Origin: an uncultured Gammaproteobacteria bacterium
GTDB taxonomy: Bacteria; Pseudomonadota; Gammaproteobacteria; Arenicellales; JAANXG01
Assembly (NCBI GenBank): GCA_947259395.1
Contig: CAMYMN010000014.1
Location: 5,693-69,692, forward strand
Reading direction: 5' to 3'
Length of the DNA stretch: 64,000 nt
A model generated the notes under the pieces. The model was not told the DNA's origin, ran no database searches, and worked only from the letters and a program-made list of their open reading frames with translations. The translations under genes and the position numbers were made by a program. Positions 8,625 through 17,812 of this stretch are shown here, one piece after another (the stretch's first letter is position 1; each line of letters opens with the position of its first letter).

Positions 8625-10266
8625 TTATTCGCCCAGCCTCTCAACCAACATACGAAGTTCGTTAGGATCTGAGCACGTCAATATCTCGTGAATAGAGTCG
8701 GTGAGTGATGCTAGATCAGTCTCTCGTATTACCTTCTTGATCGCCAATAACGAGTCTGGTTCCATGCTGAAGTTGCGCAGACCCAGACCCAATAAAAGCT
8801 TGGTATATTTGGATTCACCCGCCATCTCACCACACATTGCCACCGGGACTCCGGCTCGATTGCCGGCATCGATGGTCATTTTTATCAGTCGAAGTACCGA
8901 TGGGTGTAACGGGTCGTAAAGATAGTTAACTGAATCATCTACGCGATCTATGGCCAGCGTGTATTGAATCAAGTCATTGGTACCGATAGATAGGAAATTG
9001 AGTCGCGAGGCGAATAAATCCGCTGCGATTGCGGCTGCCGGGACCTCGATCATGCCGCCGATAGGAATATGTTCGTCATAGGCATGACCCTGTCTGCGCA
9101 GTTGCAGACGCGCGAAGTATGGCTCGCAACTGAGGTTTGAACAGAGCAGGTTCATTCAAGCACAACCTAACGGCACGTAGACCCAGGGCTGGGTTAGTAG
9201 TGGTGTCAAGATTTGGACGGCCGCCGTCCACTTGTTTGTCGGCGCCCAAATCCAAAGTGCGAATAGTTATTGGTCTCTTCAGCGACGTGACTACTCGTTT
9301 GTAGGCACTGAATTGTTCCGCCTCTGTCGGCGGCTCTTGGCGGTTCATGAACAGATATTCGGTTCGATACAGACCAACTCCATCGGCATACGCATTTTGC
9401 GTTGCTTCGATATCTTCCGGTAACTCGATATTGGCCATCAACTGAATATGTTCTCCGTCTCGGGTTACGGCCTCGCTGGTGCGTAACGCTTCTAGCTCTT
9501 GTTGTCTATGTTGTATCTTCCCATGACGATCATGATAGGCATTGAGCACCTCTTCGTCCGGGGACAGAATGACCGTCCCCCGTCTACCATCCACGATAAG
9601 GGTTTCGCCGTGACGTATGTAACGGGTGGCGCCGTGTAGACCGACAATTGCGGGTATCTTCAAGCTGCGTGCCAATATAGCAGTGTGTGAAATTGGCCCC
9701 CCCAGATCGGTCACGAATGCACTCATCTTGTGATGCTTCAATAGCACGGTATCCGCTGGAGCCAGATCCGTGGTGATAACAATTCTTCCTGCCAGACCTT
9801 CTTCTATGCCGTCGATATTTTCTTGATGTAAATTGAGCAGGTTTTGTTGTATGCGATTGACCACTTGGTTGATATCGGTTTTTTTGTCTCTGAGGTATGG
9901 ATCCTCCATCTCTTCAAAGGCGCGAACCAAAGATTCCGCATGTCTTTGCAATGCAGACTCTGCGTTAATATGCTCATCGCGAATTGTCTTCAGAGGTTCT
10001 GCGGCGATCAACGGATCATCCATCATTAAAAGATGTGCTTCGATGAACATCGCGCTTTCTGATGGTGCATTGCTCGGGATATGGTCTCGAATATTACTGA
10101 GTTGTGAACGGGCAGCTTGTATTGCGCTTTGAAATCGAGTGACTTCCGATTCAATTTCGTTGTCTGGAACCATGTAATCTGGAATATCCATGGTCGGCCC
10201 TTGCAGCACGAAGGCAGTACCGATTGTGATGCCTTTTCCAATTCCAGCTCCGTGCAGGGCTAGCAT
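8625..10266 (-). pseudogene. ptsI: ptsI (enzyme I of the PTS), internally deleted and frameshifted
   Basis: Enzyme I takes phosphate from PEP and passes it to HPr. The 5' part (9076-10266, 396 codons) holds the HPr-binding and phospho-His domains with active-site His194 in GGPISHTAILAR. It runs into the PEP-binding barrel as far as LRAILRAS and then goes out of frame. The 3' part (8625 to about 9110) resumes in another frame with LRRQGHAYDEHIPIGGMIEV and keeps the catalytic Cys segment AMCGEMAGE. Compared with the E. coli enzyme, about 30 residues of the barrel (the strand normally reading like LMFPMI) are missing at the junction near 9100. The lost length cannot be a multiple of three, so no full-length enzyme is made as written. 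There is no GAF domain, so this is EI rather than PtsP. The gene starts one base after the HPr stop. Confidence 0.85.
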
Positions 10267-10536
10267 CTATTCTTCTTCCTCAAAACGATTGTTAATGAGA
10301 TCAACCAGCACATTCATTACTTCTTGCTCGTCCTTTCCCTCGACTTCCAGTTCAATCGGTGTTCCTTGCGGCGCAGCAAGCATCATTATGCTCATAATGC
10401 TTTTTCCGTCGGCTCGTCGGTCGCTACATATTAGACAAACATTACTCTCATAGCGCGACGCTGTATTGACGAACTTAGCGGCAGCTCGAGCATGAAATCC
10501 CAGTTTGTTGATGATAGTAATGGTTTGCTTAACCAT
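10267..10536 (-). CDS. HPr-like phosphocarrier (NPr/PtsO or PtsH)
   Basis: Small cytoplasmic phosphocarrier that moves phosphate from enzyme I to an EIIA protein. From the preferred ATG at 10536 it is 89 residues (three further Met codons lie just upstream, the first at 10554). The phospho-acceptor His is in LGFHARAAAKF and the regulatory-Ser region is KSIMSIMMLAAPQG. The acidic C-terminal tail is unusual. With ptsN and rapZ beside it and no sugar EIIB or EIIC, its partner is most likely EIIA-Ntr, which favours the nitrogen branch (NPr). It directly precedes ptsI. Confidence 0.92.
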   Translation of the reverse strand: MVKQTITIINKLGFHARAAAKFVNTASRYESNVCLICSDRRADGKSIMSIMMLAAPQGTPIELEVEGKDEQEVMNVLVDLINNRFEEEE

Positions 10537-10586
10537 AACAGTCATACACATCACTATAGAATAGCATCATGATGGTTACCGAATAT

Positions 10587-11441
10587 TTACGTTAGTTCGC
10601 GGTGTCGTACTTGTACATTCAGTGGTTGAGCAGCGAAATAATCAGCAAGCTTTTGGGCTACGTAAACCGATCGGTGTTGACCTCCGGTGCATCCAATGGC
10701 GATGGTTATATAACTGCGGTTTTCGCTCTTGAAATGGGGTAGCCATTTCTCGACAAAATGACGCACGTCATCAATCATTCGTGGTACTTCATTATGATCT
10801 TCTAGAAAGTCAATTACTTTCATATCGAGACCAGATAATGGGCGAAGCTCGCTATTCCAGAACGGATTCGGCAGACAGCGTACATCAAATACAAAATCCG
10901 CATCCAATGGCGTTCCGTGTTTGTAACCAAACGACTCGAACAGCAATGTCGGTGCAGCACTTAGCTCGCCGCCGGTGAAGTCTCTAACCAGGCTACGAAG
11001 CTCTTGGGGTGTTGTATTAGTGGTATCTATGCGTCTTGTGGCCGCGTCGGACAGTGGAGAGAGAAGTTCTTTTTCTCGCCGGATTCCTTCCACCAAGGGG
11101 GTATCTGGTCCGGTGAGCGGATGTTTTCGCCGAGTCTCGCTGTATCGCTTGATCAGTGCGGATTCCTCGGCCTCCAGGAAAATCACCTTGTAGTCCATAC
11201 CGAGTTTCCCTAGTTCCTGTAAATTCTCCGGCACCGACTCGAGAAAACCGCGATTTCGGGAGTCTATGCTTACTGCGCAATTGTCTAAACCGTATTCCGA
11301 TTGGGCCAGAACTTGCTGAGCAAAATGAGGGATCAGTACACCGGGCAGGTTGTCAATACAATAGTATCCCATGTCTTCCAACGCCTGGAGAGCGATGGAC
11401 TTGCCTGACCCGGACAGGCCGCTGACGATAAGAAACTTCAC
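10587..11441 (-). CDS. rapZ: RNase adapter protein RapZ
   Basis: P-loop protein that in enteric bacteria binds GlcN6P and the sRNA GlmZ and guides RNase E, controlling glmS. Elsewhere the YvcJ/RapZ family has nucleotidase activity. The 284-residue protein shows Walker A GLSGSGKS at residues 8-15 and a C-terminal RNA/GlcN6P-binding region with GCTGGQHRSVYVAQKLADYF. Length is typical. Its place between ptsN and the HPr gene is conserved in the rpoN cluster of many Gammaproteobacteria. Confidence 0.95.
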   Translation of the reverse strand: MKFLIVSGLSGSGKSIALQALEDMGYYCIDNLPGVLIPHFAQQVLAQSEYGLDNCAVSIDSRNRGFLESVPENLQELGKLGMDYKVIFLEAEESALIKRYSETRRKHPLTGPDTPLVEGIRREKELLSPLSDAATRRIDTTNTTPQELRSLVRDFTGGELSAAPTLLFESFGYKHGTPLDADFVFDVRCLPNPFWNSELRPLSGLDMKVIDFLEDHNEVPRMIDDVRHFVEKWLPHFKSENRSYITIAIGCTGGQHRSVYVAQKLADYFAAQPLNVQVRHRELT

Positions 11442-11566
11442 TTCGCGAACTAAGATAGATACCGGATGTTCAATTTAAGGCGACGATATATATTTACGGT
11501 GACTAGTTCGCCACCATAACTCAGATCTACCCGATCCTTCGAGAAGAAATAGACGATGTCCGGTAG

Positions 11567-12079
11567 TTAGAATTGCCAGTCCGTTAATGTACGATATGCT
11601 TCCTCAGCTGAACTCGTGGTCTTTAATTTCTTTCGTAGTTCGGATTCATTAAAGAGTCTGGCAAGATGCGCTAGTATACGCAGGTGTTCCTCATTTGCTT
11701 CTGCGGGTACCAATAGCGCAAATACTAAGTTCACCGGTTGTTTGTCTACCGCATCATAATCCAATGGCGAATCCAGTATTGCGAATGCTCCGATTACTTG
11801 ATCTAGGGAGTTGGCACGCCCATGCGGCAGCGCGACACCCTGTCCAATGCCTGTACTGCCAAGGCGCTCACGCTCGGTTAGAATTTGAAAGATTGTTTTT
11901 TTGTCCAAGCCGGCGTTACCTTTTGTCAGCAACGAAGCAATGCTTTCGAGCAATCTCTTCTTGCTAGACATTTGCCAATGGACTTCGACCCGTTCGGGCG
12001 TCAGAAAATTACTGATTTGTGTATCGTTCAATTTGGCGTCTGAATGCCGGTTGACAACCTGCGTTAAAGGTAAGCTCAT
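11567..12079 (-). CDS. ptsN: EIIA-Ntr, PTS nitrogen regulatory protein
   Basis: Terminal phospho-acceptor of the nitrogen PTS. In other bacteria it regulates potassium transport and sigma-54-linked and other functions by protein contact. The 170-residue product has the PTS EIIA type-2 fold with active-site His86 in GIGQGVALPHGRA. The first 30 residues are a less conserved extension. Its ATG overlaps the stop of hpf by 4 bp (ATGA type), so the two are translationally coupled. Confidence 0.95.
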   Translation of the reverse strand: MSLPLTQVVNRHSDAKLNDTQISNFLTPERVEVHWQMSSKKRLLESIASLLTKGNAGLDKKTIFQILTERERLGSTGIGQGVALPHGRANSLDQVIGAFAILDSPLDYDAVDKQPVNLVFALLVPAEANEEHLRILAHLARLFNESELRKKLKTTSSAEEAYRTLTDWQF

Positions 12080-12405
12080 TTTAAGGTCTGATCTTTGAGT
12101 GCGCCACCGTTACGGTAATGACGTGTCGTCTTTTCCTTGTGTTTTTTTACTTGTCGATCAAGCTTGCTAGTTAATGCATCGATCGCCGCGTACATGTCTG
12201 CGGCCTCGGCATTGGCATGTAAAGTCGCCCCCTTGGCTTTTATTGTCGCCTCGGCAAGATGGCGTGTTTTTTCGACATGAAGAACTACGTTGGTGTTTGT
12301 GACGTGATCAAAGTGCCGTTCAATGCGTTCTAATTTATTTGTTACATATTCCCGAAGTGGTGACGTTACGTCCATCTGGTGGCCGCTAACTGTTATGTGC
12401 ATCAT
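12076..12405 (-). CDS. hpf: Ribosome hibernation-promoting factor, short form
   Basis: Binds the 30S decoding region of idle ribosomes and supports 100S dimer formation in stationary phase. The 109-residue protein is the short HPF/YfiA type, with the beta-alpha fold recognisable in MHITVSGHQMDVTSPLREYV and the basic stretch KLDRQVKKHKEK. It has no C-terminal dimerisation domain of the long form. The ATG at 12405 follows a GGAGGG-like ribosome-binding site on the minus strand. It sits between rpoN and ptsN, the standard location. Confidence 0.95.
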   Translation of the reverse strand: MMHITVSGHQMDVTSPLREYVTNKLERIERHFDHVTNTNVVLHVEKTRHLAEATIKAKGATLHANAEAADMYAAIDALTSKLDRQVKKHKEKTTRHYRNGGALKDQTLK

Positions 12406-12479
12406 TACCCTCCATAATATTAGTGTGATGGAAGAGTTGCGGGCTTTTGTCTTTTAACTAATGTTTTCGCATATATCAA

Positions 12480-13970
12480 TTACGCAAGCGACTTGCGCTG
12501 ATTTGAAGGAGGAATGTTCATATGCTCACGATACTTCGCGACTGTGCGCCTAGCCACTCGGATACCTTTTTTGTCGAGCAATTGGGCAATCTTACTATCA
12601 CTGATGGGCTTGGTCGGCGGTTCGGTCTCCACGAGTTTTTTGATCAGCGAACGAATCGCGGTAGACGAGCAAGTTCCTCCGTCTACGGTGTTAACGTGGC
12701 TGGAGAAGAAAAATTTCAATTCAAAAACACCTCGTGGGCTCAATAGGTACTTCTGAGTTGTTGCGCGAGAGATAGTCGATTCGTGCATATCGAGTGTTTC
12801 AGCGACATCCGAGAGCACCATTGGCTTCATTGCTTCGTCACCGTGCTCGAAGAAGTCGCTTTGTCTTTCGACGATGACCCGAGCCACTTTGAGTAGAGTC
12901 TCGTTACGATTGCGCAGGCTTTTTATAAACCACCGGGCCTCTTGCAGGTGATCCTGAATATATTTATTTTCCGTGCTGTTGTCGCCTCGACGGATCATTG
13001 ATTTGTAAGTTCGATTGATGCGAAGCTGGGAAAGAGCGTCGCCGTTGAGTTCCGCATGCCATACATTCTTTATTTTTTTTACAATTATATCAGGAGTGAC
13101 ATACTTCGTTTGTAGTGGCTGTATTGCGCTTCCGGGTCGAGGATTTAAACCCTGCACTAATTGTATGGCGAGTTGCAGCCGGTCGGTATCGGTCTTGAGT
13201 AAACGTTTCAACTGTGAATAATCACGATTACCTAGCAAATCGAGGTGATCGGACACAAGTCTCTGAGCTATGTCAGCAATATTGGTGCTATTTTCTAATT
13301 GTCGTAACTGTAGTAGCAGACATTCTCCGAGGTCCCGAGCGCACACACCCGGCGGATCGAAATTTTGAATTTGATGAAGCGTGGCTTCGATTTCCTCACC
13401 ATCGACCTCCACTTCATCTTTGAGCATATGCTTGATCTCTTCATAAGATGATGTGAGATACCCATCGTCATCAACGGAGTCAATGATTACTTGGGCGATC
13501 TTACGATCTGTTTCCGAAAACAGAGTCATATGCATTTGCCAGAGCAAGTGATCACGCAAGGTTGTGGGGCTACTGCTTTGAGCATCAATCTCTGAGCCCG
13601 TTTCGTCATCATTGTGCCGAGTCGGTGCATAAGGTAGTTCAAACTCCTCCCAATCCACGTTCGTCATGCTATCGGATGCGATAGCATCACTTGATAACTG
13701 AATGTCTGTTTCTGGAAGTGATTCGGAATACGACTCCGCTGCTTCGGTATTCGACTCTGCATCAGACGATGACCCAGCATCGGCATCGTTGTGAGTGTCG
13801 GAATCATCGATGCCGTCGTCTTGTTCTTCTAATAGAGGGTTCTCCTCAAGCGCCTGTTGAATCTCTTCCTGAAGCTCGATGGCCGAAAGCTGCAACAAGC
13901 GGATAGCTTGTTGCAGTTGCGGCGTCATCGTAAGCCGCTGCGCGAATTTAAGTTCTAAAGATTGTTTCAT
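12480..13970 (-). CDS. rpoN: RNA polymerase sigma-54 factor
   Basis: Directs RNA polymerase to -24/-12 promoters and requires AAA+ activators. The 496-residue protein has a Gln/Leu-rich region I (TMTPQLQQAIRLLQLS), an acidic, low-complexity region II (about 48-110, many Asp, Glu and Ser), a core-binding region and an HTH region. The RpoN box ARRTVAKYRE lies near the C-terminus. An 18-bp palindrome lies just upstream at 14085-14102. hpf, ptsN, rapZ, the HPr gene and ptsI follow, so nitrogen-type PTS control and sigma-54 are encoded together. Confidence 0.97.
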   Translation of the reverse strand: MKQSLELKFAQRLTMTPQLQQAIRLLQLSAIELQEEIQQALEENPLLEEQDDGIDDSDTHNDADAGSSSDAESNTEAAESYSESLPETDIQLSSDAIASDSMTNVDWEEFELPYAPTRHNDDETGSEIDAQSSSPTTLRDHLLWQMHMTLFSETDRKIAQVIIDSVDDDGYLTSSYEEIKHMLKDEVEVDGEEIEATLHQIQNFDPPGVCARDLGECLLLQLRQLENSTNIADIAQRLVSDHLDLLGNRDYSQLKRLLKTDTDRLQLAIQLVQGLNPRPGSAIQPLQTKYVTPDIIVKKIKNVWHAELNGDALSQLRINRTYKSMIRRGDNSTENKYIQDHLQEARWFIKSLRNRNETLLKVARVIVERQSDFFEHGDEAMKPMVLSDVAETLDMHESTISRATTQKYLLSPRGVFELKFFFSSHVNTVDGGTCSSTAIRSLIKKLVETEPPTKPISDSKIAQLLDKKGIRVARRTVAKYREHMNIPPSNQRKSLA

Positions 13971-14084
13971 ACGCTACGTGATGGCAACTACCTTGTTCCT
14001 AAAACGCCGACCTAGAATAGGTTGATTACTTTGCGTGTTGCTTTACCAAAGAGAACCCTATCCAACACCAACCCCTGTCATCCT

Positions 14085-14102
14085 AAAATAAGGACTTATT
14101 TT
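14085..14102. repeat. Perfect 18-bp palindrome upstream of rpoN
   Basis: The sequence AAAATAAG-GA-CTTATTTT has 8-bp arms and lies in the 210-bp gap between lptB and rpoN, about 115 bp before the rpoN start. It has no adjoining T-run that would make it a convincing terminator for lptB. A dimeric-regulator operator or an mRNA hairpin is possible; neither can be shown from sequence alone. Confidence 0.5.
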
Positions 14103-14180
14103 GTTAACAATTTGTTGCTTACATTCTAGCTTATTTTCGGTTGTTCTGCTGCGCAACATTAGTTTCCCCAATACTATGAT

Positions 14181-14906
14181 TTATAGCCTAAAATTTGACC
14201 CGAGATAGACTTCCCTAACTTCCTGATGTGCCAGGATTTCATCAGCTGTTCCTGATGTTAGGACTTTTCCTTCACTTAATATGTAAGCGCGGTCACAGAT
14301 TCCCAAGGTCTCCCGGACATTGTGGTCGGTGATTAATACGCCAATACCACTATCACGCAGGTAAGCGATAATCTGTTGGATATCACCAACTGATATAGGG
14401 TCAATTCCGGCAAACGGTTCGTCTAAGAGTATGAAATAAGGCTGCACCGCCAAAGCCCTCGCGATTTCTACTCGACGGCGTTCACCACCGGAGAGACTAA
14501 TCCCCACACTATCCCTTTTATGGGTAATTCCAAATTCTTCTAACAAAACTTCGATCCGATGACGAAGTTCCTGTTTGTCAAGGTGCGGCTGCGCCTCCAG
14601 CACTGCGGCGATATTGTCCTCCACGCTAAGTTTGCGGAATACTGAAGGTTCCTGAGGTAAGTATCCAATACCCAAACGCGCGCGTTCGTGCATGGGTAGA
14701 TCACTAATATTTTCATCGTCCAGCCAGATTTCACCGCTATCGCGGCGGATCAGGCCGACTATCATATAAAAACACGTCGTCTTACCGGCTCCATTCGGTC
14801 CCAACAAACCAACGACTTCTCCACTTTGAACATCGAGGTTTACGTGGTCAACGACGTTCAAACCCTTGTATTCCTTACAAAGGCCTTGAGTGGCCAGCGT
14901 ACTCAT
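14181..14906 (-). CDS. lptB: LPS export ABC ATPase LptB
   Basis: Cytoplasmic ATPase of the LptB2FGC complex that extracts lipopolysaccharide from the inner membrane. The 241-residue product has Walker [10 protein letters not shown] at about 36-44, signature [15 protein letters not shown], Walker [14 protein letters not shown] and the switch His in LITDHN. Length is normal. It follows lptA by 15 bp in a kdsD-kdsC-lptC-lptA-lptB-rpoN order that is widespread in Gammaproteobacteria. Confidence 0.97.
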   Translation of the reverse strand: MSTLATQGLCKEYKGLNVVDHVNLDVQSGEVVGLLGPNGAGKTTCFYMIVGLIRRDSGEIWLDDENISDLPMHERARLGIGYLPQEPSVFRKLSVEDNIAAVLEAQPHLDKQELRHRIEVLLEEFGITHKRDSVGISLSGGERRRVEIARALAVQPYFILLDEPFAGIDPISVGDIQQIIAYLRDSGIGVLITDHNVRETLGICDRAYILSEGKVLTSGTADEILAHQEVREVYLGSNFRL

Positions 14907-14921
14907 CTCCGGTGAACGATG

Positions 14922-15464
14922 CTAATTGTTGCTGCGCTTGGGTTGGATCACGATACGTGAACGTCCTGTTGGTTTCTGATCTGTTCCTTGGTCGGGTTTC
15001 TTTGCGCGTTTTGTAGAAGCCGCACCTTTCACTCGGAGTTTATCCTTTGCCATATCATAAATAATGATCTCACCATGCGCTGTGTCTGAACCTTGTTTTA
15101 GGCTGGCCTTTGTGTAGAGCGTGAGCGTATTTTTCACTTCATTGAGAAGTATTTTTTTTCCTTTACCAATCACGTCGTCTTTTTTACCATCTGGTCGCTG
15201 ACGAAATCTGGCAGGATTCCCCCAAGCCGTGGCGTTTTGCATTTTTCCGTCTTTATAGTTAACAATCAATTTGTCTGACTTTATAAGAAGCGTCCCCTGC
15301 ACTACCGACACATTACCGCGATACGTTCTGACACCAGTTCGAAAATCGAACTCAACATCGTCTGCTTCGATTACCGCCGGTTGATCACGATCGGAACTGA
15401 GCGCCATGGCACCGATTGTCCACAGTACGCTGGCTAGTAAAATCAGTAGTTTTGCTGTCTTCAT
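14922..15464 (-). CDS. lptA: LPS periplasmic bridge protein LptA
   Basis: Periplasmic beta-jellyroll protein that forms the bridge carrying LPS from LptC to LptDE. The 180-residue protein begins with a signal peptide (LLILLASVLWTIGAMA). The OstA-like fold starts near VIEADDVEFDFRTGVRTYRG. The C-terminal 35 residues are basic and rich in Lys, Arg and Thr and do not belong to the core fold. It lies 30 bp downstream of lptC and just before lptB. Confidence 0.93.
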   Translation of the reverse strand: MKTAKLLILLASVLWTIGAMALSSDRDQPAVIEADDVEFDFRTGVRTYRGNVSVVQGTLLIKSDKLIVNYKDGKMQNATAWGNPARFRQRPDGKKDDVIGKGKKILLNEVKNTLTLYTKASLKQGSDTAHGEIIIYDMAKDKLRVKGAASTKRAKKPDQGTDQKPTGRSRIVIQPKRSNN

Positions 15465-15494
15465 ATGCTCGCGACCTATTACAGATATAATCTG

Positions 15495-15959
15495 TTAGTT
15501 CGATTCGTTTTTTCCTTTGCTGCGATCCAGCATGATACGCATCTTCTCGGTGGTCATAATCCCTCCGGAACCTTGCTGATCCTGGCCTTGGATCACTCGA
15601 ACGTTTCCCGTCAACAAAATCTCATTACCATTAGAAGACACCCATCCCGATTCAGCATAGGTGTGTCGGGGCGCCGCTTGATTGTCATATTCCACCACAT
15701 GGGGGTTATCTAACAATGCGGTGTCATCATCAGGATAATGCACCATTCGTTCGGCCTCGAGAACATATCGGCGCTGCCCCTGAGCATCCATGCCAACTGC
15801 AGTAAAATTCTCAATATAGTAGTCCGGATCGTGACGCGGTTCGCTATTAAAAGTAACCGGTTGGTCTTCGATTATACCGAACTGCAACCATAGGCTCAGC
15901 AGTCCAAGACATGCGAGAACCCCTATTATCAGTATCTTTTCTAGAATTCTAGTCATCAC
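15495..15959 (-). CDS. lptC: LPS export protein LptC
   Basis: Bitopic inner-membrane protein that receives LPS from LptB2FG and passes it to LptA. The 154-residue protein has one N-terminal helix (ILIIGVLACLGLLSLWLQF) and a periplasmic OstA-like domain (PDYYIENFTAVGMDAQGQRR, then SSNGNEILLTGNVRVIQG). The start overlaps the 3' end of kdsC by 4 bp. Sequence conservation in this family is low, so the assignment rests on fold pattern, size and position between kdsC and lptA. Confidence 0.9.
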   Translation of the reverse strand: MMTRILEKILIIGVLACLGLLSLWLQFGIIEDQPVTFNSEPRHDPDYYIENFTAVGMDAQGQRRYVLEAERMVHYPDDDTALLDNPHVVEYDNQAAPRHTYAESGWVSSNGNEILLTGNVRVIQGQDQQGSGGIMTTEKMRIMLDRSKGKNESN

Positions 15960-16525
15960 GCCCGGGACCTGTGGAAATATCCGCTGATAATGTCATCCGA
16001 TTTGGACTGAGCGTAAAGTATCAGATCGCAAACATCGCGCACCGCACCGTTGCCTCCCGATCGGGGGGTCACCCAATGGGCTACGTTTTTTGTGATATGG
16101 TCGGCATTGTTGGCGGCAACAGCGAGCCCACACTCAAGCAACAAAGGTATGTCGATTACATCATCGCCGGTGAAGCAGCATTGCGAGATATCCAACTGTA
16201 ATTTTTCTGTTAATTGGCGAGCTACGTTCAATTTGTCCATTTGCCCGGTAAACACATGATCGATTCCCAATTCCACCGCCCGATGTTGTAAAGCTCTCGA
16301 TTTACGGGCGGTTATTAAACCGATCTCGATCCCGGCATGCCGAAGCATTTTAAGTCCGTGGCCGTCATGAACATGAAATCGTTTAATTTCCCTACCCTCG
16401 TCGTCGAGGTAAATAGTGCCGTCAGTTAACACACCGTCTACATCGAAAAGCGCAAGGCGCACTCGCGCGGCAAGTTTGCGAACGTCTGCAGGGACATGAA
16501 ACGAGGGCTGCCAATCAGTGAGCAT
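15956..16525 (-). CDS. kdsC: 3-deoxy-D-manno-octulosonate 8-phosphate phosphatase KdsC
   Basis: HAD phosphatase that removes phosphate from KDO-8-P during LPS inner-core sugar synthesis. I place the start at the ATG at 16525, which forms a TAATG overlap with the kdsD stop; a longer open frame upstream is only the kdsD antiframe. The 189-residue product shows HAD motif I FDVDGVLTDG, the loop FHVHDGHGLKML, motif II LITARKS and motif III CCFTGDDVIDIPLL. Confidence 0.95.
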   Translation of the reverse strand: MLTDWQPSFHVPADVRKLAARVRLALFDVDGVLTDGTIYLDDEGREIKRFHVHDGHGLKMLRHAGIEIGLITARKSRALQHRAVELGIDHVFTGQMDKLNVARQLTEKLQLDISQCCFTGDDVIDIPLLLECGLAVAANNADHITKNVAHWVTPRSGGNGAVRDVCDLILYAQSKSDDIISGYFHRSRA

Positions 16526-17496
16526 TAGACCACGCCCGCCCTCAACAGATCGTGCATATTCAAGGCTCCGATTACACGCCGTTGGTCGTCCACAATAAAT
16601 AGGCCGTTGATGGAGTTCATGCGCATCATCTGCACGCATTCCGCAGCCAAGGTATCTCGGTGTGTCGTGATAGGGTCGTTGGTCATAACCGAACCGATGC
16701 GGCAACTTTTGATGTCAATGTCTTGGTTCAAGGTGCGCCGCAGGTCACCATCTGTAAAAATACCCGTCAACCTGGTATCTGCATCAATGATACCGGTCAT
16801 ACCCAGGCCTTTACTGCTCATTTCCACTAACGCCTCACTCAGCAGGGCGTCTTCGGGTACAACTGGAATATCGTCGTCCTTATGCATGAGGTCGCTGACG
16901 AACAGCAATAAACGCCGGCCCAGCACCCCGCCTGGGTGGGCGCGCGCGAAATCTTGTGCAGTAAACCCTCGGGTTTCTAAAACCGCGACCGCCAACGCAT
17001 CGCCCATCGCCAGGGTGGCCGTGGTGCTCGCGGTGGGTGCGAGGTTTAGTGGACACGCCTCTTGTTGAACCCCGACATTGATACATACATCGGCCTGCTC
17101 GCCGAGGGTGGAGTCAGGGTGACCAGTAAAAGCGATGAGTCTCACTCCCATGCGTTTAATTATGGGCAGGATAGTCAGGATCTCCGGAGTCTCCCCAGAG
17201 TTGGAGAAAGTGATAACCAAATCGCTGGGTGTGATCATGCCGAGATCGCCGTGACTGGCTTCGCCGGGATGAACGAAGAACGCGGGTGTCCCGGTGCTGG
17301 CCAAGGTGGACGCAATCTTGCCCGCAATATGTCCGGATTTGCCCATGCCAATGACGACAATTCGTCCTTGGCAGTCAAGGACGTATTCGCAAGCGCGGAT
17401 GAAGTTGTCGTCCACGCGGTCGGCAAGTGCGGCCACTGCTTGAGACTCGAGTTCGAGTACAGTGCGCCCGTGTCGGGCGAATGCATGTTTAGGCAC
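16525..17496 (-). CDS. kdsD: Arabinose-5-phosphate isomerase KdsD
   Basis: Converts ribulose-5-P to arabinose-5-P, the first committed step of KDO synthesis. The 323-residue protein has an N-terminal SIS domain (about 35-170; VIGMGKSGHIAGK, FVHPGEASHGDLGM, TFSNSGETPE) and a C-terminal CBS pair (about 205-320; DGDLRRTLNQ, VIGALNMHDLLRAGVV). Length is normal. It is the first gene of the kdsD-kdsC-lptCAB run on the minus strand. Confidence 0.95.
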   Translation of the reverse strand: MPKHAFARHGRTVLELESQAVAALADRVDDNFIRACEYVLDCQGRIVVIGMGKSGHIAGKIASTLASTGTPAFFVHPGEASHGDLGMITPSDLVITFSNSGETPEILTILPIIKRMGVRLIAFTGHPDSTLGEQADVCINVGVQQEACPLNLAPTASTTATLAMGDALAVAVLETRGFTAQDFARAHPGGVLGRRLLLFVSDLMHKDDDIPVVPEDALLSEALVEMSSKGLGMTGIIDADTRLTGIFTDGDLRRTLNQDIDIKSCRIGSVMTNDPITTHRDTLAAECVQMMRMNSINGLFIVDDQRRVIGALNMHDLLRAGVV

Positions 17497-17812
17497 GGTT
17501 GTTATCGTGAATTCGAATAGCCGACAGTATAACCCAAACCGGAAAGGCTATCGGTCCTGGATTGGTGCCTTACGCATATCAACATACGCCAATAAGCAGT
17601 CCGTTGTCCCGCAATCTGTGTTGCCGTGCAACGGGCAAGGAGGATTGGCGGCGTGTGAAATTAAATCATAGTGACGGTTGCGAAAACCAGAGTGTTTCTT
17701 TGACACTGAGCATTTAATGCTCCTGATCGGTTGTGTTTCGGGCTGTTATCCAGTACATCAATCCGATGGTCGCTGGCAAAATAACCAGGTTTGCACTTGA
17801 GACTTGTCGAGA
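17497..17812. other. Divergent intergenic region, kdsD / DUF72 gene
   Basis: This stretch separates leftward kdsD from the rightward DUF72 gene. I see no convincing gene, terminator or consensus promoter in it; it must contain promoters for both directions. Confidence 0.3.

Noticed and set aside
16525-16705. Longer N-terminal form of KdsC
   Set aside because: The extra 60 residues are encoded inside kdsD out of frame and do not match KdsC. The ATG in the TAATG overlap gives the normal length.
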